Shown: positions 1-9,105 of the stretch, piece after piece
Numbering within the stretch: position 1 is the stretch's first letter
How the letters are laid out: each line of letters opens with the position of its first letter
Assembly: GCA_024278915.1 (NCBI GenBank)
Contig: JAJRSG010000185.1
Location: forward strand, 1-32,365
Reading direction: 5' to 3'
Origin: Alphaproteobacteria bacterium
GTDB lineage: Bacteria; Pseudomonadota; Alphaproteobacteria; Caulobacterales; Maricaulaceae
Length of the DNA stretch: 32,365 bases
Notes under the pieces: generated by a model
The model's database searches: none
What the model saw: only the letters and a program-made list of their open reading frames with translations
What the model was told of the DNA's origin: nothing
Made by a program: the position numbers and the translations under genes

Positions 1-614
1 AGTTCCTCGTTTTGCTCAACACACCATGCCCAAAAACACGACGTCCCGGGTAAATAAGGAGACCCAACAGGGTTCGCCGCAATCAGCGCGCCAACTGTAT
101 ATCCTTCCGAAGTGTCAGAAGCACTACCGAGCCCCCCGGGATAGAGTCCCGCCGTCGCCCCGTAACCCGCACCGGCTTTGCCCAATTTAAAATCAGATCC
201 CGTATTTGCCAAAGCTTGTTTCGCCAATGCTGAATAGGGTGGATGATCCCCCCAAGCCTTATTTCCGCCATTCGCATTATCAAACAAGATTGCTGACGGT
301 ACGATTGGGGATACAGGTACAGGTGCTGGAGCCGCTCGGTACCCAATGCCCTGCGCCCCGAGAATGGCGGTCACCGTGTCTGCGGCACCAAGCCCATACA
401 CCGACCCCCCGGACAAAACAATGGCGTGTACCCGCTCAACCATGCTATCCCCGCCGAGCAAATCTGTTTCCCGTGTACCTGGCCCGCCGCCGCGCACATC
501 TACGGCGCACAATGCCGCCTCATCAGGCAAGATAACCGTCACGCCGGTTTTTACATCTGCGTCATGAGCGTTACCAATTTTCAGTCCATCAATATCAGTG
601 ATCAGGTTTTTCAT
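1..614 (-). CDS. P1 family peptidase (DmpA / MEROPS S58-like), C-terminus cut off by the window edge
   Basis: Minus-strand translation from ATG at 614..612: MKNLITDIDGLKIGNAHDADVKTGVTVILPDEAALCAVDVRGGGPGTRETDLL...IVLSGGSVYGLGAADTV...GKAGAGYGATAG; open to position 1. Absent from the ORF track, presumably because it runs off the edge. The GGGPGTRETDLL and LSGGSxxGLxAA motifs are typical of this family. Confidence 0.9.
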   Translation of the reverse strand, partial: MKNLITDIDGLKIGNAHDADVKTGVTVILPDEAALCAVDVRGGGPGTRETDLLGGDSMVERVHAIVLSGGSVYGLGAADTVTAILGAQGIGYRAAPAPVPVSPIVPSAILFDNANGGNKAWGDHPPYSALAKQALANTGSDFKLGKAGAGYGATAGLYPGGLGSASDTSEGYTVGALIAANPVGSPYLPGTSCFWAWCVEQNEE

Positions 615-623
615 GCCCGTAGT

Positions 624-2048
624 CTAACTGCCGATTGCATCTCCGCAAAGCCTTATTTCATCTAACAGGTTTTGGACCGTGTCCAAGGTAGTGAGCGGGT
701 TCATCACTGACAGTCGCAAATAACGGACACCATTAATTTCTGCCGTTGTGACATAAAAATTACCCCGTGCCAGCAGGTTTTCACGTAAAGCCAATTGCGC
801 CGCATTACCGTCAACGCCGTCATATTTAAAGCATAAAATATTAGCTTCGGGCCGATAGGGGCAGGTGAAATCATCCTGCGCGTCGATCAACGCATAGAAC
901 TTCCGCGTATCCTCATATTGCTTCTCTATGAATGTGCCCATACCTGCTTCGCCTTCTATGGCCAGCACCCAAAACAACTTGGCACCAAGGGCAGATTTAG
1001 TGCACTCGACCGCATAGGGGCCGACATCAAAACCAATTTGATCTTCGCCGTAGAAAATATAGCTGGCGTCTTGATGGAAGGTACTTGCCATTGATCCTTG
1101 ATCTTTGAAAAGGATGGCAGCACATAGAGCCGACGTGCGCATCATTTTATGAGCGTCCCATGTCAAGCTATCTGCGCGGGACACACCCTTCATGAGGGGA
1201 CGTTCTTTTGCTGACAAAAGAGCGGAGCCACCGTGGGCGCCGTCCACATGGAACCATAAATTATGGCTCGCACAAAAATCTGCCACCTCATCAATGGGAT
1301 CGTAAAGCCCTGTCGCCGTGGTACAAGCATTGGCAGAAACCATAAACACCTGCTTGCCCGCATCAATGGCGGTTCGGTATGTGGCCTCTAAATGTTCAGG
1401 CTGTAAAACATCCAACGTATTGACTGGAGCATAGCACATGGCATCTTGACCAAGTCCCGCAATCGATACAGCTCTTGCCAATGAATAATGGGTAGCCGCC
1501 GGCGCAATCACGCCAAGGTTTTGCGGTGTGCCCTCTCGCCATGAATTCGGGAATGCATGCGCACGCGCCGCCAAGACGGCGGTGAGGTTGGCGAGCGAAC
1601 CACCATGGGTGAGGACCCCTGCACCGTTTTCTGGGTTTTGCTCAAATCCGTCGATAGGGCCGTGAAACCAACCTGCTTTTTCCAACATCCAATTTACCAC
1701 AACCCGTTCAATCACACTGGCGGTTGGTCCCATTTCGTAAACTGCCATGGGGTTATTAATCACCCCGTGAATCATATCTGCAATGGCCGAGCCTGTGTGG
1801 GGCACGGCAACCTGATGACCAATATAGCCCGGATGATGAATGTGTTGAGAATTTTCCAGATAGGGAGTCAAAAACCCGTCAACATTATCCGCATTCAGCC
1901 CGCCTTCTCGTATCCATTTCGCAATTCCCATTTCTGCCGCCAAAACATCTGGGTCTTTTTGCATCAAGCAATGACTGTCCCCCAACTCGCCTTCCTTACG
2001 GTAAAGCCTTAAGGCTTCTAAAACATGTTCTGGCAATGGGTTACGCAT
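624..2048 (-). CDS. Group II pyridoxal-dependent decarboxylase (aspartate/glutamate/diaminobutyrate decarboxylase-like)
   Basis: Long ORF with HVDGAHGGSALLS and the PLP-lysine motif SLTWDAHKMM; whole-length similarity to the PF00282 type. Confidence 0.85.
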   Translation of the reverse strand: MRNPLPEHVLEALRLYRKEGELGDSHCLMQKDPDVLAAEMGIAKWIREGGLNADNVDGFLTPYLENSQHIHHPGYIGHQVAVPHTGSAIADMIHGVINNPMAVYEMGPTASVIERVVVNWMLEKAGWFHGPIDGFEQNPENGAGVLTHGGSLANLTAVLAARAHAFPNSWREGTPQNLGVIAPAATHYSLARAVSIAGLGQDAMCYAPVNTLDVLQPEHLEATYRTAIDAGKQVFMVSANACTTATGLYDPIDEVADFCASHNLWFHVDGAHGGSALLSAKERPLMKGVSRADSLTWDAHKMMRTSALCAAILFKDQGSMASTFHQDASYIFYGEDQIGFDVGPYAVECTKSALGAKLFWVLAIEGEAGMGTFIEKQYEDTRKFYALIDAQDDFTCPYRPEANILCFKYDGVDGNAAQLALRENLLARGNFYVTTAEINGVRYLRLSVMNPLTTLDTVQNLLDEIRLCGDAIGS

Positions 2049-2502
2049 TTATTTTCACCAACATTTCAGGCGTTTCCTTCTCTGTACTTAATACCAACAT
2101 AGATTGCGTACGCACAACTGCTGGTAAAGGCTTTATTTTCTCGCTCATCAAGGCTTGCAAAGCTTGCGTATCTTTGATGCGAACTTTCATCATATAAGAA
2201 TGGGCCCCGCTAATATGGTGCAACTCTTGTACTTCATCTAACTTTGCCAGCTCTGCACATGCTGCTGCTTCTCCTTCAAAATCCATATCCAGTAATAAAA
2301 AGGCACATAGGCCAGCCCCGACTTTTTTCGGATTCAGCACGGCTTGCCAAGCTTTAATGTGGCCCGAAGCCGTTAACTTGCGCACCCGTTCATTCGCCGT
2401 CGAAACAGATACGCCGACCGCTTTCGCGATTTGCGCACTTGATTGGCGACTATCGGTTTGCACAATATTAAGAATTTCTTTGTCAATGACATCAATAACC
2501 AT
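2041..2502 (-). CDS. Lrp/AsnC family transcriptional regulator
   Basis: N-terminal HTH (DKEILNIVQTDSRQSSAQIAKAVGVSVSTANERVRKLTASGHIKAW) plus C-terminal RAM-like domain. Start trimmed from 2532 to the MVIDVIDKEI Met. Its 3' end overlaps the decarboxylase start by 8 nt (ATGCGTAA). Confidence 0.9.
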   Translation of the reverse strand: MVIDVIDKEILNIVQTDSRQSSAQIAKAVGVSVSTANERVRKLTASGHIKAWQAVLNPKKVGAGLCAFLLLDMDFEGEAAACAELAKLDEVQELHHISGAHSYMMKVRIKDTQALQALMSEKIKPLPAVVRTQSMLVLSTEKETPEMLVKINA

Positions 2503-2522
2503 AATAATTCCGTATAATCTGC

Positions 2523-2540
2523 AATTAATCAAGATTAATT
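2523..2540. promoter_or_regulatory. 18-bp perfect palindrome AATTAATCAAGATTAATT; candidate Lrp/AsnC operator
   Basis: AATTAATC-AA-GATTAATT lies about 20 nt upstream of the Lrp/AsnC start codon in a very AT-rich intergenic region. Confidence 0.45.
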
Positions 2541-2623
2541 ATCGTATTTATAGCTATAGTCAATAATAATTATGAACTTTACATTATTTATCCAGATGAG
2601 TATATCAGTTTAACGGGAGTATT

Positions 2624-3361
2624 ATGAAGACTTATCTACTAATGTTATGTGCGCTTTCCGGCAGCTTTGCTGGATGTCAAGAAACAACAGCACCAACGCC
2701 CTCCGCAGGCATTACTTCGCCGGGTCATATGCCGTGCCAAACGACACCAACCGCCCTTGATATACGTGACAATGGAAAAGGGCGTATACTTACAGATGCC
2801 ATTACCCTAGAGGAGATCACCCTCACTCCCAACATGGTTGGCTACGGCCCTGCATTAAACCCAAAGGCCGAAATTACCATTCTTGACGGTAAAATGTATT
2901 TAACAAAGCCTGAGGGAACAGAAACAATAACAACGACAACCCCAACTAAGGATCAAGGTGCCAGCTTCATTGTTTATGAAAGTGTGGACGCATGGCAAGA
3001 GGTAGGGACATTTGCCGCAATCGAAGACCTTCTCGCTCTAAGCCAAAGCATTGGGAAACAGGCGCAAACCTTAGGCTGTACTAAAGCCGCCGTATTCCCT
3101 TACAAAATTAAAGGCCGTGCCAAAATAATTACGTGGAGTATCACAGGCGCTCCCAAAGGAATGAAAGGGACACTTGAAAACGTGGATGTGGTTGTTGTGG
3201 GTCTCTATGACAATCGCGATGTCCCGCGCAATGCAATCATGCCTAACCTCAATATTCACCCCCATGCCGTGATCGACAACGGCACCTTATCAGGACACGT
3301 AAACGCGATTGAACTCGCTGCCGGCGCAACCCTATATGTTCCACAACAACAAGGAAATTAA
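2624..3361 (+). CDS. Predicted lipoprotein with acetolactate decarboxylase-like domain
   Basis: Signal/lipobox MKTYLLMLCALSGSFAGC; C-terminal ...YKIKGRAKIITWSI...VVVVGLYDNR...LNIHPHAVIDNGTLSGHVNAIELAAGATLY resembles AlDC (PF03306) including HxH and GH metal ligands. Confidence 0.65.
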   Translation: MKTYLLMLCALSGSFAGCQETTAPTPSAGITSPGHMPCQTTPTALDIRDNGKGRILTDAITLEEITLTPNMVGYGPALNPKAEITILDGKMYLTKPEGTETITTTTPTKDQGASFIVYESVDAWQEVGTFAAIEDLLALSQSIGKQAQTLGCTKAAVFPYKIKGRAKIITWSITGAPKGMKGTLENVDVVVVGLYDNRDVPRNAIMPNLNIHPHAVIDNGTLSGHVNAIELAAGATLYVPQQQGN

Positions 3362-3362
3362 T

Positions 3363-5108
3363 ATGACGAAAACCGCAATACTTCTCGCCACTTGTGCCTT
3401 TTTTGGCCTAGGCGCCTGTGCCACAAAAGAGCATATAAACACACACTCAATATCTGTAATCAACGCCGAAATGGCGCCAGCTCAAGCCCCTTATGCAAAG
3501 GGCATGGTGGTAACAGCAAACCCTCATGCTTCCCAAGCTGGAATTGAAGTGCTTCGTGCGGGCGGCAGTGCTGTTGACGCGGCCATTGCCGTACAAACCG
3601 TTCTGAGCCTCGTCGAGCCTCAAAGCTCCGGTGTAGCAGGCGGGGCATTTATGATATTTTACGATGCCAAGACTGGTAAGGTTACTGCTTATAATGGTCG
3701 AGAAAAAGCTCCTGCTGCCATTGACGAGAACTTGTTTATGGGTACGGACGGCAAACCGATGCGCTATCTCGACGGCATTATTTCTGGAAAGTCCACAGGG
3801 GTACCCGGCGTCATGGCTATGTTGGATATGGCTCACCAAGAGCACGGGAAATTACCATGGGCAGGGAATTTCGACTTTGCTATCGATCTTGCTGAAAACG
3901 GATTTGAAGTTAGCCCTCGCCTAGCAGGCCTCATTATCATGGCGTCAAAATTTGGCTTAAAAAATCAGGAAGAAACCCGAAACTATTTCTTCCATGAAGA
4001 CGGCTCCCCACTCGAAGCCGGTTTTTTACGGGACAACAAACCCTATGCGCACTCTCTACGTTTGCTCGCCAAAGACGTGCGGGTCATGTATGAAGGTGAA
4101 CTTGCACAAGCCATCGTTGACGCCGTACACGAAGACCCTCGCCCAGGCCTTCTCACCATGGAAGATATGCGTACCTATAAACCAGGCAAAACCGAAGCCC
4201 TGTGCTCTTCATACCGTGACACAATTTTATGTGGTGCCACGCCACCATCATCTGGCGGTATTGCAGTGCAAAGCATCATGGGACAATTGGCGAATTTTGA
4301 CATGAAAGCCCTCGGCCCCACCCTTGCGGGCTGGCATGTTTTCAGTGAAGCCTCCGAACTTGCCTATGCTGATCGCAACCTCTTCGTCGCGGACCCAGAT
4401 TTTGTGCCCGTTCCCAGTCGCGAGCTTCTCGATCCTGCTTACCTAAAATCAAGAGCAAACCTCATCTCTATGGATAAAGCCCTCAAAGACGTGAAGGCTG
4501 GCGACCCGATTGGCTTCAAACCAGGGGTTGACGCAACCCCTGAAAAGAAAGGCACATCGCATTTTTCCATTGTCGATAAATGGGGTAATGTGGTCTCCAT
4601 GACCACGACTGTCGAAAGCGTATTCGGTAGTGAACGCATGGCAGGCGGCTTCATGCTCAACAATCAACTGACGGATTTTTCTTTCATGCCTCGCGACAAA
4701 GATGGCAAGTTAATTGCTAACCGTCCACAAGCGGGCAAGCGCCCTCGCTCCTCCATGGCACCACATATTGTCTTTAATAAAAATGGCCAATTTAGCTTTG
4801 CTACAGGCTCACCTGGCGGCTCGTCCATAATTGCCTATACGGCCAAAACTATGATCGCCATGATTGACTGGGGCATGTCCCCGCAAGAAGCTGCCGACCT
4901 AGCCAACGTCATTTCGCGCAAAGGTTCCATCCGTCTCGAAGAAGCGGGCTTGACCGAAGAAATTATAATCGGCTTGGAAAAATTAGGACATACTGTCAAA
5001 CGCTCTAAAGGTGAAATCAGCGGCATCCATATCATCAGACGCAATACTGACGGCACCTACACAGGCGCCGCCGACCCAAGACGAGAAGGTGTTGCAGTCG
5101 GAGAATAA
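3363..5108 (+). CDS. ggt: Gamma-glutamyltransferase, predicted lipoprotein
   Basis: MTKTAILLATCAFFGLGAC lipobox; AGGSAVDAAIAVQTVLSLVEPQSSGVAGGAFM; catalytic region KGTSHFSIVDKWGNVVSMTTT; GSPGGSSI. Start trimmed from 3309 to the ATG after the upstream gene's stop. Confidence 0.9.
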   Translation: MTKTAILLATCAFFGLGACATKEHINTHSISVINAEMAPAQAPYAKGMVVTANPHASQAGIEVLRAGGSAVDAAIAVQTVLSLVEPQSSGVAGGAFMIFYDAKTGKVTAYNGREKAPAAIDENLFMGTDGKPMRYLDGIISGKSTGVPGVMAMLDMAHQEHGKLPWAGNFDFAIDLAENGFEVSPRLAGLIIMASKFGLKNQEETRNYFFHEDGSPLEAGFLRDNKPYAHSLRLLAKDVRVMYEGELAQAIVDAVHEDPRPGLLTMEDMRTYKPGKTEALCSSYRDTILCGATPPSSGGIAVQSIMGQLANFDMKALGPTLAGWHVFSEASELAYADRNLFVADPDFVPVPSRELLDPAYLKSRANLISMDKALKDVKAGDPIGFKPGVDATPEKKGTSHFSIVDKWGNVVSMTTTVESVFGSERMAGGFMLNNQLTDFSFMPRDKDGKLIANRPQAGKRPRSSMAPHIVFNKNGQFSFATGSPGGSSIIAYTAKTMIAMIDWGMSPQEAADLANVISRKGSIRLEEAGLTEEIIIGLEKLGHTVKRSKGEISGIHIIRRNTDGTYTGAADPRREGVAVGE

Positions 5109-5117
5109 GGAAAAAAT

Positions 5118-5546
5118 CTATCCTTTTACAAGGTGCTGGTAGACACTTAACCTATCAGCAACTTGCCAATGCCCACATAGTCTGAGTTTTTGAAAATCGT
5201 ATATCGTCAAACCTGACATAGCGATCTTCTTACCTGTCGCTGGAAAGCCTGGAATATCTCCGAGATGACTGCCTATCCATGTCCATCCAACAGCAACACT
5301 ATCTTTGCCTTCAAGGGTTTTTTGCAAGGTGAAAGCTTGGTCAGGTGCCATCGCACGCGATTGCACCAATCTATCCTTATACCCTGACATCGTGAGCGTT
5401 TGCCCCTCCCAAGGATCACCAGGATCATGATTAATTGTATAATGGTCTGCCAAATATAAGTCGACAGCATCGAGGCTTCCCTCATTCCAAACTTTTTGCA
5501 AAAAATTTGTAACGATTCTTATTTTACCCATTGATCCGTGTTGCAT
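5118..5546 (-). CDS. SnoaL-like / ester cyclase family protein
   Basis: Polyketide-cyclase-like pattern: LADHYTINHDPGDPWEGQ...GYKDRLVQSRAMAPDQAFTLQKTLEGKDSVAVGWTWIGSHLGDIPGFPATGKKIAMSGLTIYDF. Confidence 0.7.
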   Translation of the reverse strand: MQHGSMGKIRIVTNFLQKVWNEGSLDAVDLYLADHYTINHDPGDPWEGQTLTMSGYKDRLVQSRAMAPDQAFTLQKTLEGKDSVAVGWTWIGSHLGDIPGFPATGKKIAMSGLTIYDFQKLRLCGHWQVADRLSVYQHLVKG

Positions 5547-5990
5547 TTACAAATCCAACACAAGGTGTGGCTGACCATTCGATGTTTTGGAATAGGCATG
5601 ACCGTTCCGATCTACTGTGCACCTAATACGCTGACGAAAGGCCGAGAAGCTGTCAAATTTTGATACATCGACAGGTTCCGCAAGATGCAAGCTAACATCA
5701 TATCTACTTCCCCCACCAAAAGCTCGAAGGCCAACGACCTCGCCACTAATGGGTATGCCTAAATACTTACCTGTCACGATTGAACCAAGCATGAGCGGAC
5801 TTATTTCAGGGCGATTGCCAATCTTTACATGTAAGGTGTTCCAATCCTTAAAACCCATGTGATGGGAAATTAATTCTAAAGAACGACTGTGGCTAATAGG
5901 TGTATTGCTGGCCGCTAGATCAGCTCTCAAAATTTTTGCCCGGCTTTTGATTGTATCAATTGACGGAAGCGGGTGTTTTACTGAATTCAT
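5547..5990 (-). CDS. Glyoxalase-superfamily-associated small protein
   Basis: N-terminal IKSRAKILRADLAASNTPISHSRSLELISHHMGFKDWNTLHVKIG resembles the Glyoxalase_8-type domain; its TAA stop directly abuts the ATG of the 5118..5546 gene. Confidence 0.6.
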   Translation of the reverse strand: MNSVKHPLPSIDTIKSRAKILRADLAASNTPISHSRSLELISHHMGFKDWNTLHVKIGNRPEISPLMLGSIVTGKYLGIPISGEVVGLRAFGGGSRYDVSLHLAEPVDVSKFDSFSAFRQRIRCTVDRNGHAYSKTSNGQPHLVLDL

Positions 5991-6201
5991 TTTTATCCTC
6001 TTAGTTCATATATACGGATATAAATGGGGCTTGCATTACCATCCTCGTATCATATTGACTTTAGAGAGATGTGTGTATTTATAATTAAGAGGCTTCACCA
6101 AAGCGATTGTGCTTGCAAGCGGCAGGTGCCTTCAACCAAGACTTTACCTAGACCAAAATGACTTGATGTCAATAGAGATTTATAAATGTGGTCTATTAGT
6201 G

Positions 6202-7635
6202 TTACGTGCTTGGCAGCTCGACAACGAACACTGTTCCGTCCTCATTTGTGCTTTCCAGTCGAAGGTTTCCGCCTTGGCTTCGCGCCAGTTCACGGGCAAT
6301 GGTGAGGCCAAGGCCAGTACCCCCTTCACGTCCTGCAGAGGTGAAGGCTTTAAATAAATTATCTTGAGCCTTTTGCGGCAAACCTGGACCGGTGTCGATG
6401 ATACGGACAGATACTTTCCCGTCCTTCTCACTGGCCTCAACCTGCAAAACAGGCACAATATTGTTTGGATATTCAGTCTGCATTGCCTGCACAGCATTAC
6501 GCAATAAATTATGGAAAATACGGTAACTATGGGTTGGATCCGCCTTCACTTTTAAAGTGGTATTAATATCATTGATAAATTTTATCTTATGCTGTCGGGC
6601 ACCGTTCTCAACCATGCTATCGGCTGCGGCCTCTCCAACCAATGTTGCCAAACGAATGGCTTGTGGTTTGGGGCGATCCTCTACACTTTGTGAAAACCCG
6701 AGGGTTGCTTCACAGAGCTTTACGCCGCGGTCTACGGTTTTTACCAAGCGTTTACCCATGGTACTAATCCGTGGATCAGGATCATCCGCGAGCCGATCTG
6801 AAATCAGTTGTGTTGAGGTCAGCACATTACGCAAATCATGATTGATCTTTGCCATGGCCATGCCAAGGGTCGCCAGACGTTCTTGCTGTTTAAAGGCACC
6901 GCGCACCCCCTCTTTCATCGCGACAAACTCCCGCTCTAACTGGCCAATTTCGTCTTTACGTAAAGAGGTCATTTTAGCCTCTTGTAATCCGGGCCTTTGA
7001 CGAGGTGCATTTCTAAAATCAGCCAGACCTTTGGCAAGTCTTTTAATGGGGCGCGCAATCATGCGACTAAGCGCCAAATAAATCATGATTCCGGTCAGTA
7101 ATGATATAGCCAATGACCACAATAGCACGCGCCGGCAATAATCGCGCAAGGCCATTTGAAGGGCGCTTTGGGGTACAAACACTTCTAATACATCAACACC
7201 TTGAACTGTCGGTTCTGACAGAATGCGAATAGTGCCTTCCCCTGCCCCAAAAAAATCCCGAAAACTATCCCGAAATAAAGGTAGTCTACGTTTTATCCGC
7301 AAATCCTCGGTAATGATGTGTTTGGTATTAGGTTTCGAACCAAGCACCGTTTGCCGTAAAATTTCACCACTAGCAGATGTTCGCTTTTGCACTACCATCG
7401 AACAACCTGTGTCTTTCATGAACTGCTTGGAAAGCATTTCACCGCCCATGTAATCAGGAACCCCTTCAATGGCGAGAGTGAGAAGTCCTGCCGCTTCCGC
7501 CCGTTCTTCTAGCCAGCTATGGCGGAACATGGCGGCAGAAGGAATAAAGATCAAAACTTCGGCTAGCATGACGAAGACAATCGTCATGATCAAAAGCTTA
7601 CCGGAGAGTCTATTAATGAACATCGGCTGTGACAT
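6202..7635 (-). CDS. Sensor histidine kinase (HAMP-like linker, HisKA, HATPase)
   Basis: Two TM segments, INHDLRNVLTSTQLISDRL phospho-acceptor box, NLLRNAVQAM (N box), DTGPGLP (G1), GGTGLGLTIARELARSQGG (G2). Confidence 0.9.
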   Translation of the reverse strand: MSQPMFINRLSGKLLIMTIVFVMLAEVLIFIPSAAMFRHSWLEERAEAAGLLTLAIEGVPDYMGGEMLSKQFMKDTGCSMVVQKRTSASGEILRQTVLGSKPNTKHIITEDLRIKRRLPLFRDSFRDFFGAGEGTIRILSEPTVQGVDVLEVFVPQSALQMALRDYCRRVLLWSLAISLLTGIMIYLALSRMIARPIKRLAKGLADFRNAPRQRPGLQEAKMTSLRKDEIGQLEREFVAMKEGVRGAFKQQERLATLGMAMAKINHDLRNVLTSTQLISDRLADDPDPRISTMGKRLVKTVDRGVKLCEATLGFSQSVEDRPKPQAIRLATLVGEAAADSMVENGARQHKIKFINDINTTLKVKADPTHSYRIFHNLLRNAVQAMQTEYPNNIVPVLQVEASEKDGKVSVRIIDTGPGLPQKAQDNLFKAFTSAGREGGTGLGLTIARELARSQGGNLRLESTNEDGTVFVVELPST

Positions 7636-7670
7636 TCCTAAAACATAGTGTAATTACATAGCTAAATCCA

Positions 7671-9095
7671 CTAATGAAATTTAGCCATCAGGGCGGCGAG
7701 TTTTCTCGATTTCGGGCTAAAGACTGCATCTGTGTACCAAGAAGACGCGGCCCGTTTAACCGCTTCTCCGCGACTTGGGTAGGGCGATATTAACTTGGTA
7801 AAGGCGATAATTTTCATTTTGTTTGACATGGCAAGTCCAATAATTTGCAACAACTCCCCCGCCCCTTCACCAACAATGGACGCTCCTAAAATTTGACCAT
7901 TTTTGCGGGCGATAATTTTAACATCCCCCCCCGTTGTTCGCTCTGCAATGGCGCGGTCGTTTTCTTCAAATTCCCAATGGACAGTGCGGATATCGCCATA
8001 TTTTTCTCTGGCTATTTTTTCGGACATACCAATTGCAGCAAGTTCTGGCTGGGTATAAATTACCGCTGGCATATTTCCCGTCTCGGCGCTGGCTTTAAAA
8101 AACGGCACGAAATAAAAGTTTTTGATAATAATCCCTGCATGATGTCCGGCGGCGTGGGTAAGACCACCTCTCCCTGACACATCCCCAACTGCATATACCC
8201 GCTTATTTGATGTGCGTAAGGTGGAATTTGTAATGATTCCGCGCCGGCCCGCTTTAATGCCGGCAGCTTCCAAGTTGAGTCCGTCTGTAACCGGTTTACG
8301 TCCTGCCGCCACAAGTAAATGGGAACCAGTTATTTTCTTACCGTCTTCCAAGTCAATGGCCACACCTGTCTTGGTTTTCCGAATTTTTTTGGTGTTAACG
8401 GGAGCGTGAAAAACAACACCCTCCTCTTCTAAACTTTCCACCAAAGCTTTCACATGCTCTGGCTCATTGCGCCCCAATGGCGCTGCGATATCGACAATTT
8501 CCACTTTGCTTCCCAAACGGCAAAAAGCCTGCCCAAGCTCAAGACCGATTGGGCCAGAGCCGATAATGAGAAGCTTTTTTGGTAATTCAGGGACCATAAA
8601 AATATCTTCATTGGTCAAATACGGTGTGTCTTTTAATCCGGGAATTGGCGGGGCAGACGCACGGCTCCCTGTGGCAATGACAATGCGCTTAGCTTTGGTG
8701 ATTGTAGTGGAAGACTCAACTGTGTTCTTGTCTTTAAATGAAGCGCGTTCCCGAATGACAATACACCCCAAGCCTTCAAATCTTTCTTGACTGTCTACAG
8801 GAGCGATCGTCTCAATGACGCCTTTAATGTGTGACTTGACGGCTTCGAAATTTACTGTGGGAGTGCCTGGCAATATTCCGAACGGCCCTCCTGAGGTAAA
8901 AGCGTGCGCGTGTTTACCCGCTGCGATCAAAGCCTTGGAGGGCACACAACCGTAGTTCAGGCAATCACCGCCCATTTCTTCAGCTTCATATAAAACCACA
9001 GAGCGACCAAGTTGCGCCGCACCGGAGGCAATAGATAAGCCCCCTGAACCCGCCCCAATGATGCATAGATCAACTTCGTGAATTGTTTTCGTCAT
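7671..9095 (-). CDS. FAD-dependent pyridine nucleotide-disulfide oxidoreductase (MerA/Lpd-like)
   Basis: GAGSGGLSIASGAAQLG dinucleotide fold, GGDCLNYGCVPSK redox motif, second Rossmann GSGPIGLELGQAF, YAVGDVSG. Confidence 0.92.
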   Translation of the reverse strand: MTKTIHEVDLCIIGAGSGGLSIASGAAQLGRSVVLYEAEEMGGDCLNYGCVPSKALIAAGKHAHAFTSGGPFGILPGTPTVNFEAVKSHIKGVIETIAPVDSQERFEGLGCIVIRERASFKDKNTVESSTTITKAKRIVIATGSRASAPPIPGLKDTPYLTNEDIFMVPELPKKLLIIGSGPIGLELGQAFCRLGSKVEIVDIAAPLGRNEPEHVKALVESLEEEGVVFHAPVNTKKIRKTKTGVAIDLEDGKKITGSHLLVAAGRKPVTDGLNLEAAGIKAGRRGIITNSTLRTSNKRVYAVGDVSGRGGLTHAAGHHAGIIIKNFYFVPFFKASAETGNMPAVIYTQPELAAIGMSEKIAREKYGDIRTVHWEFEENDRAIAERTTGGDVKIIARKNGQILGASIVGEGAGELLQIIGLAMSNKMKIIAFTKLISPYPSRGEAVKRAASSWYTDAVFSPKSRKLAALMAKFH

Positions 9096-9105
9096 AACGC
9101 TCTCT

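Noticed and set aside
206-665. Overlapping plus-strand ORFs (206..535, 346..567, 426..665)
   Set aside because: They are antisense to the well-supported P1 peptidase reading frame at 1..614 and have no recognisable domains.
1557-2012. 151-aa plus-strand ORF
   Set aside because: Antisense to the PLP decarboxylase; no domain or plausible RBS recognised.
5103-5124. Possible bidirectional terminator AAGGA-AAAAATCTA-TCCTT between convergent genes
   Set aside because: Only a 5-bp A/T-rich stem; too weak to call a terminator confidently.
8060-8790. Several overlapping ORFs on both strands (8060..8314, 8212..8409, 8467..8790)
   Set aside because: Shadow frames of the flavoprotein gene with no independent evidence.
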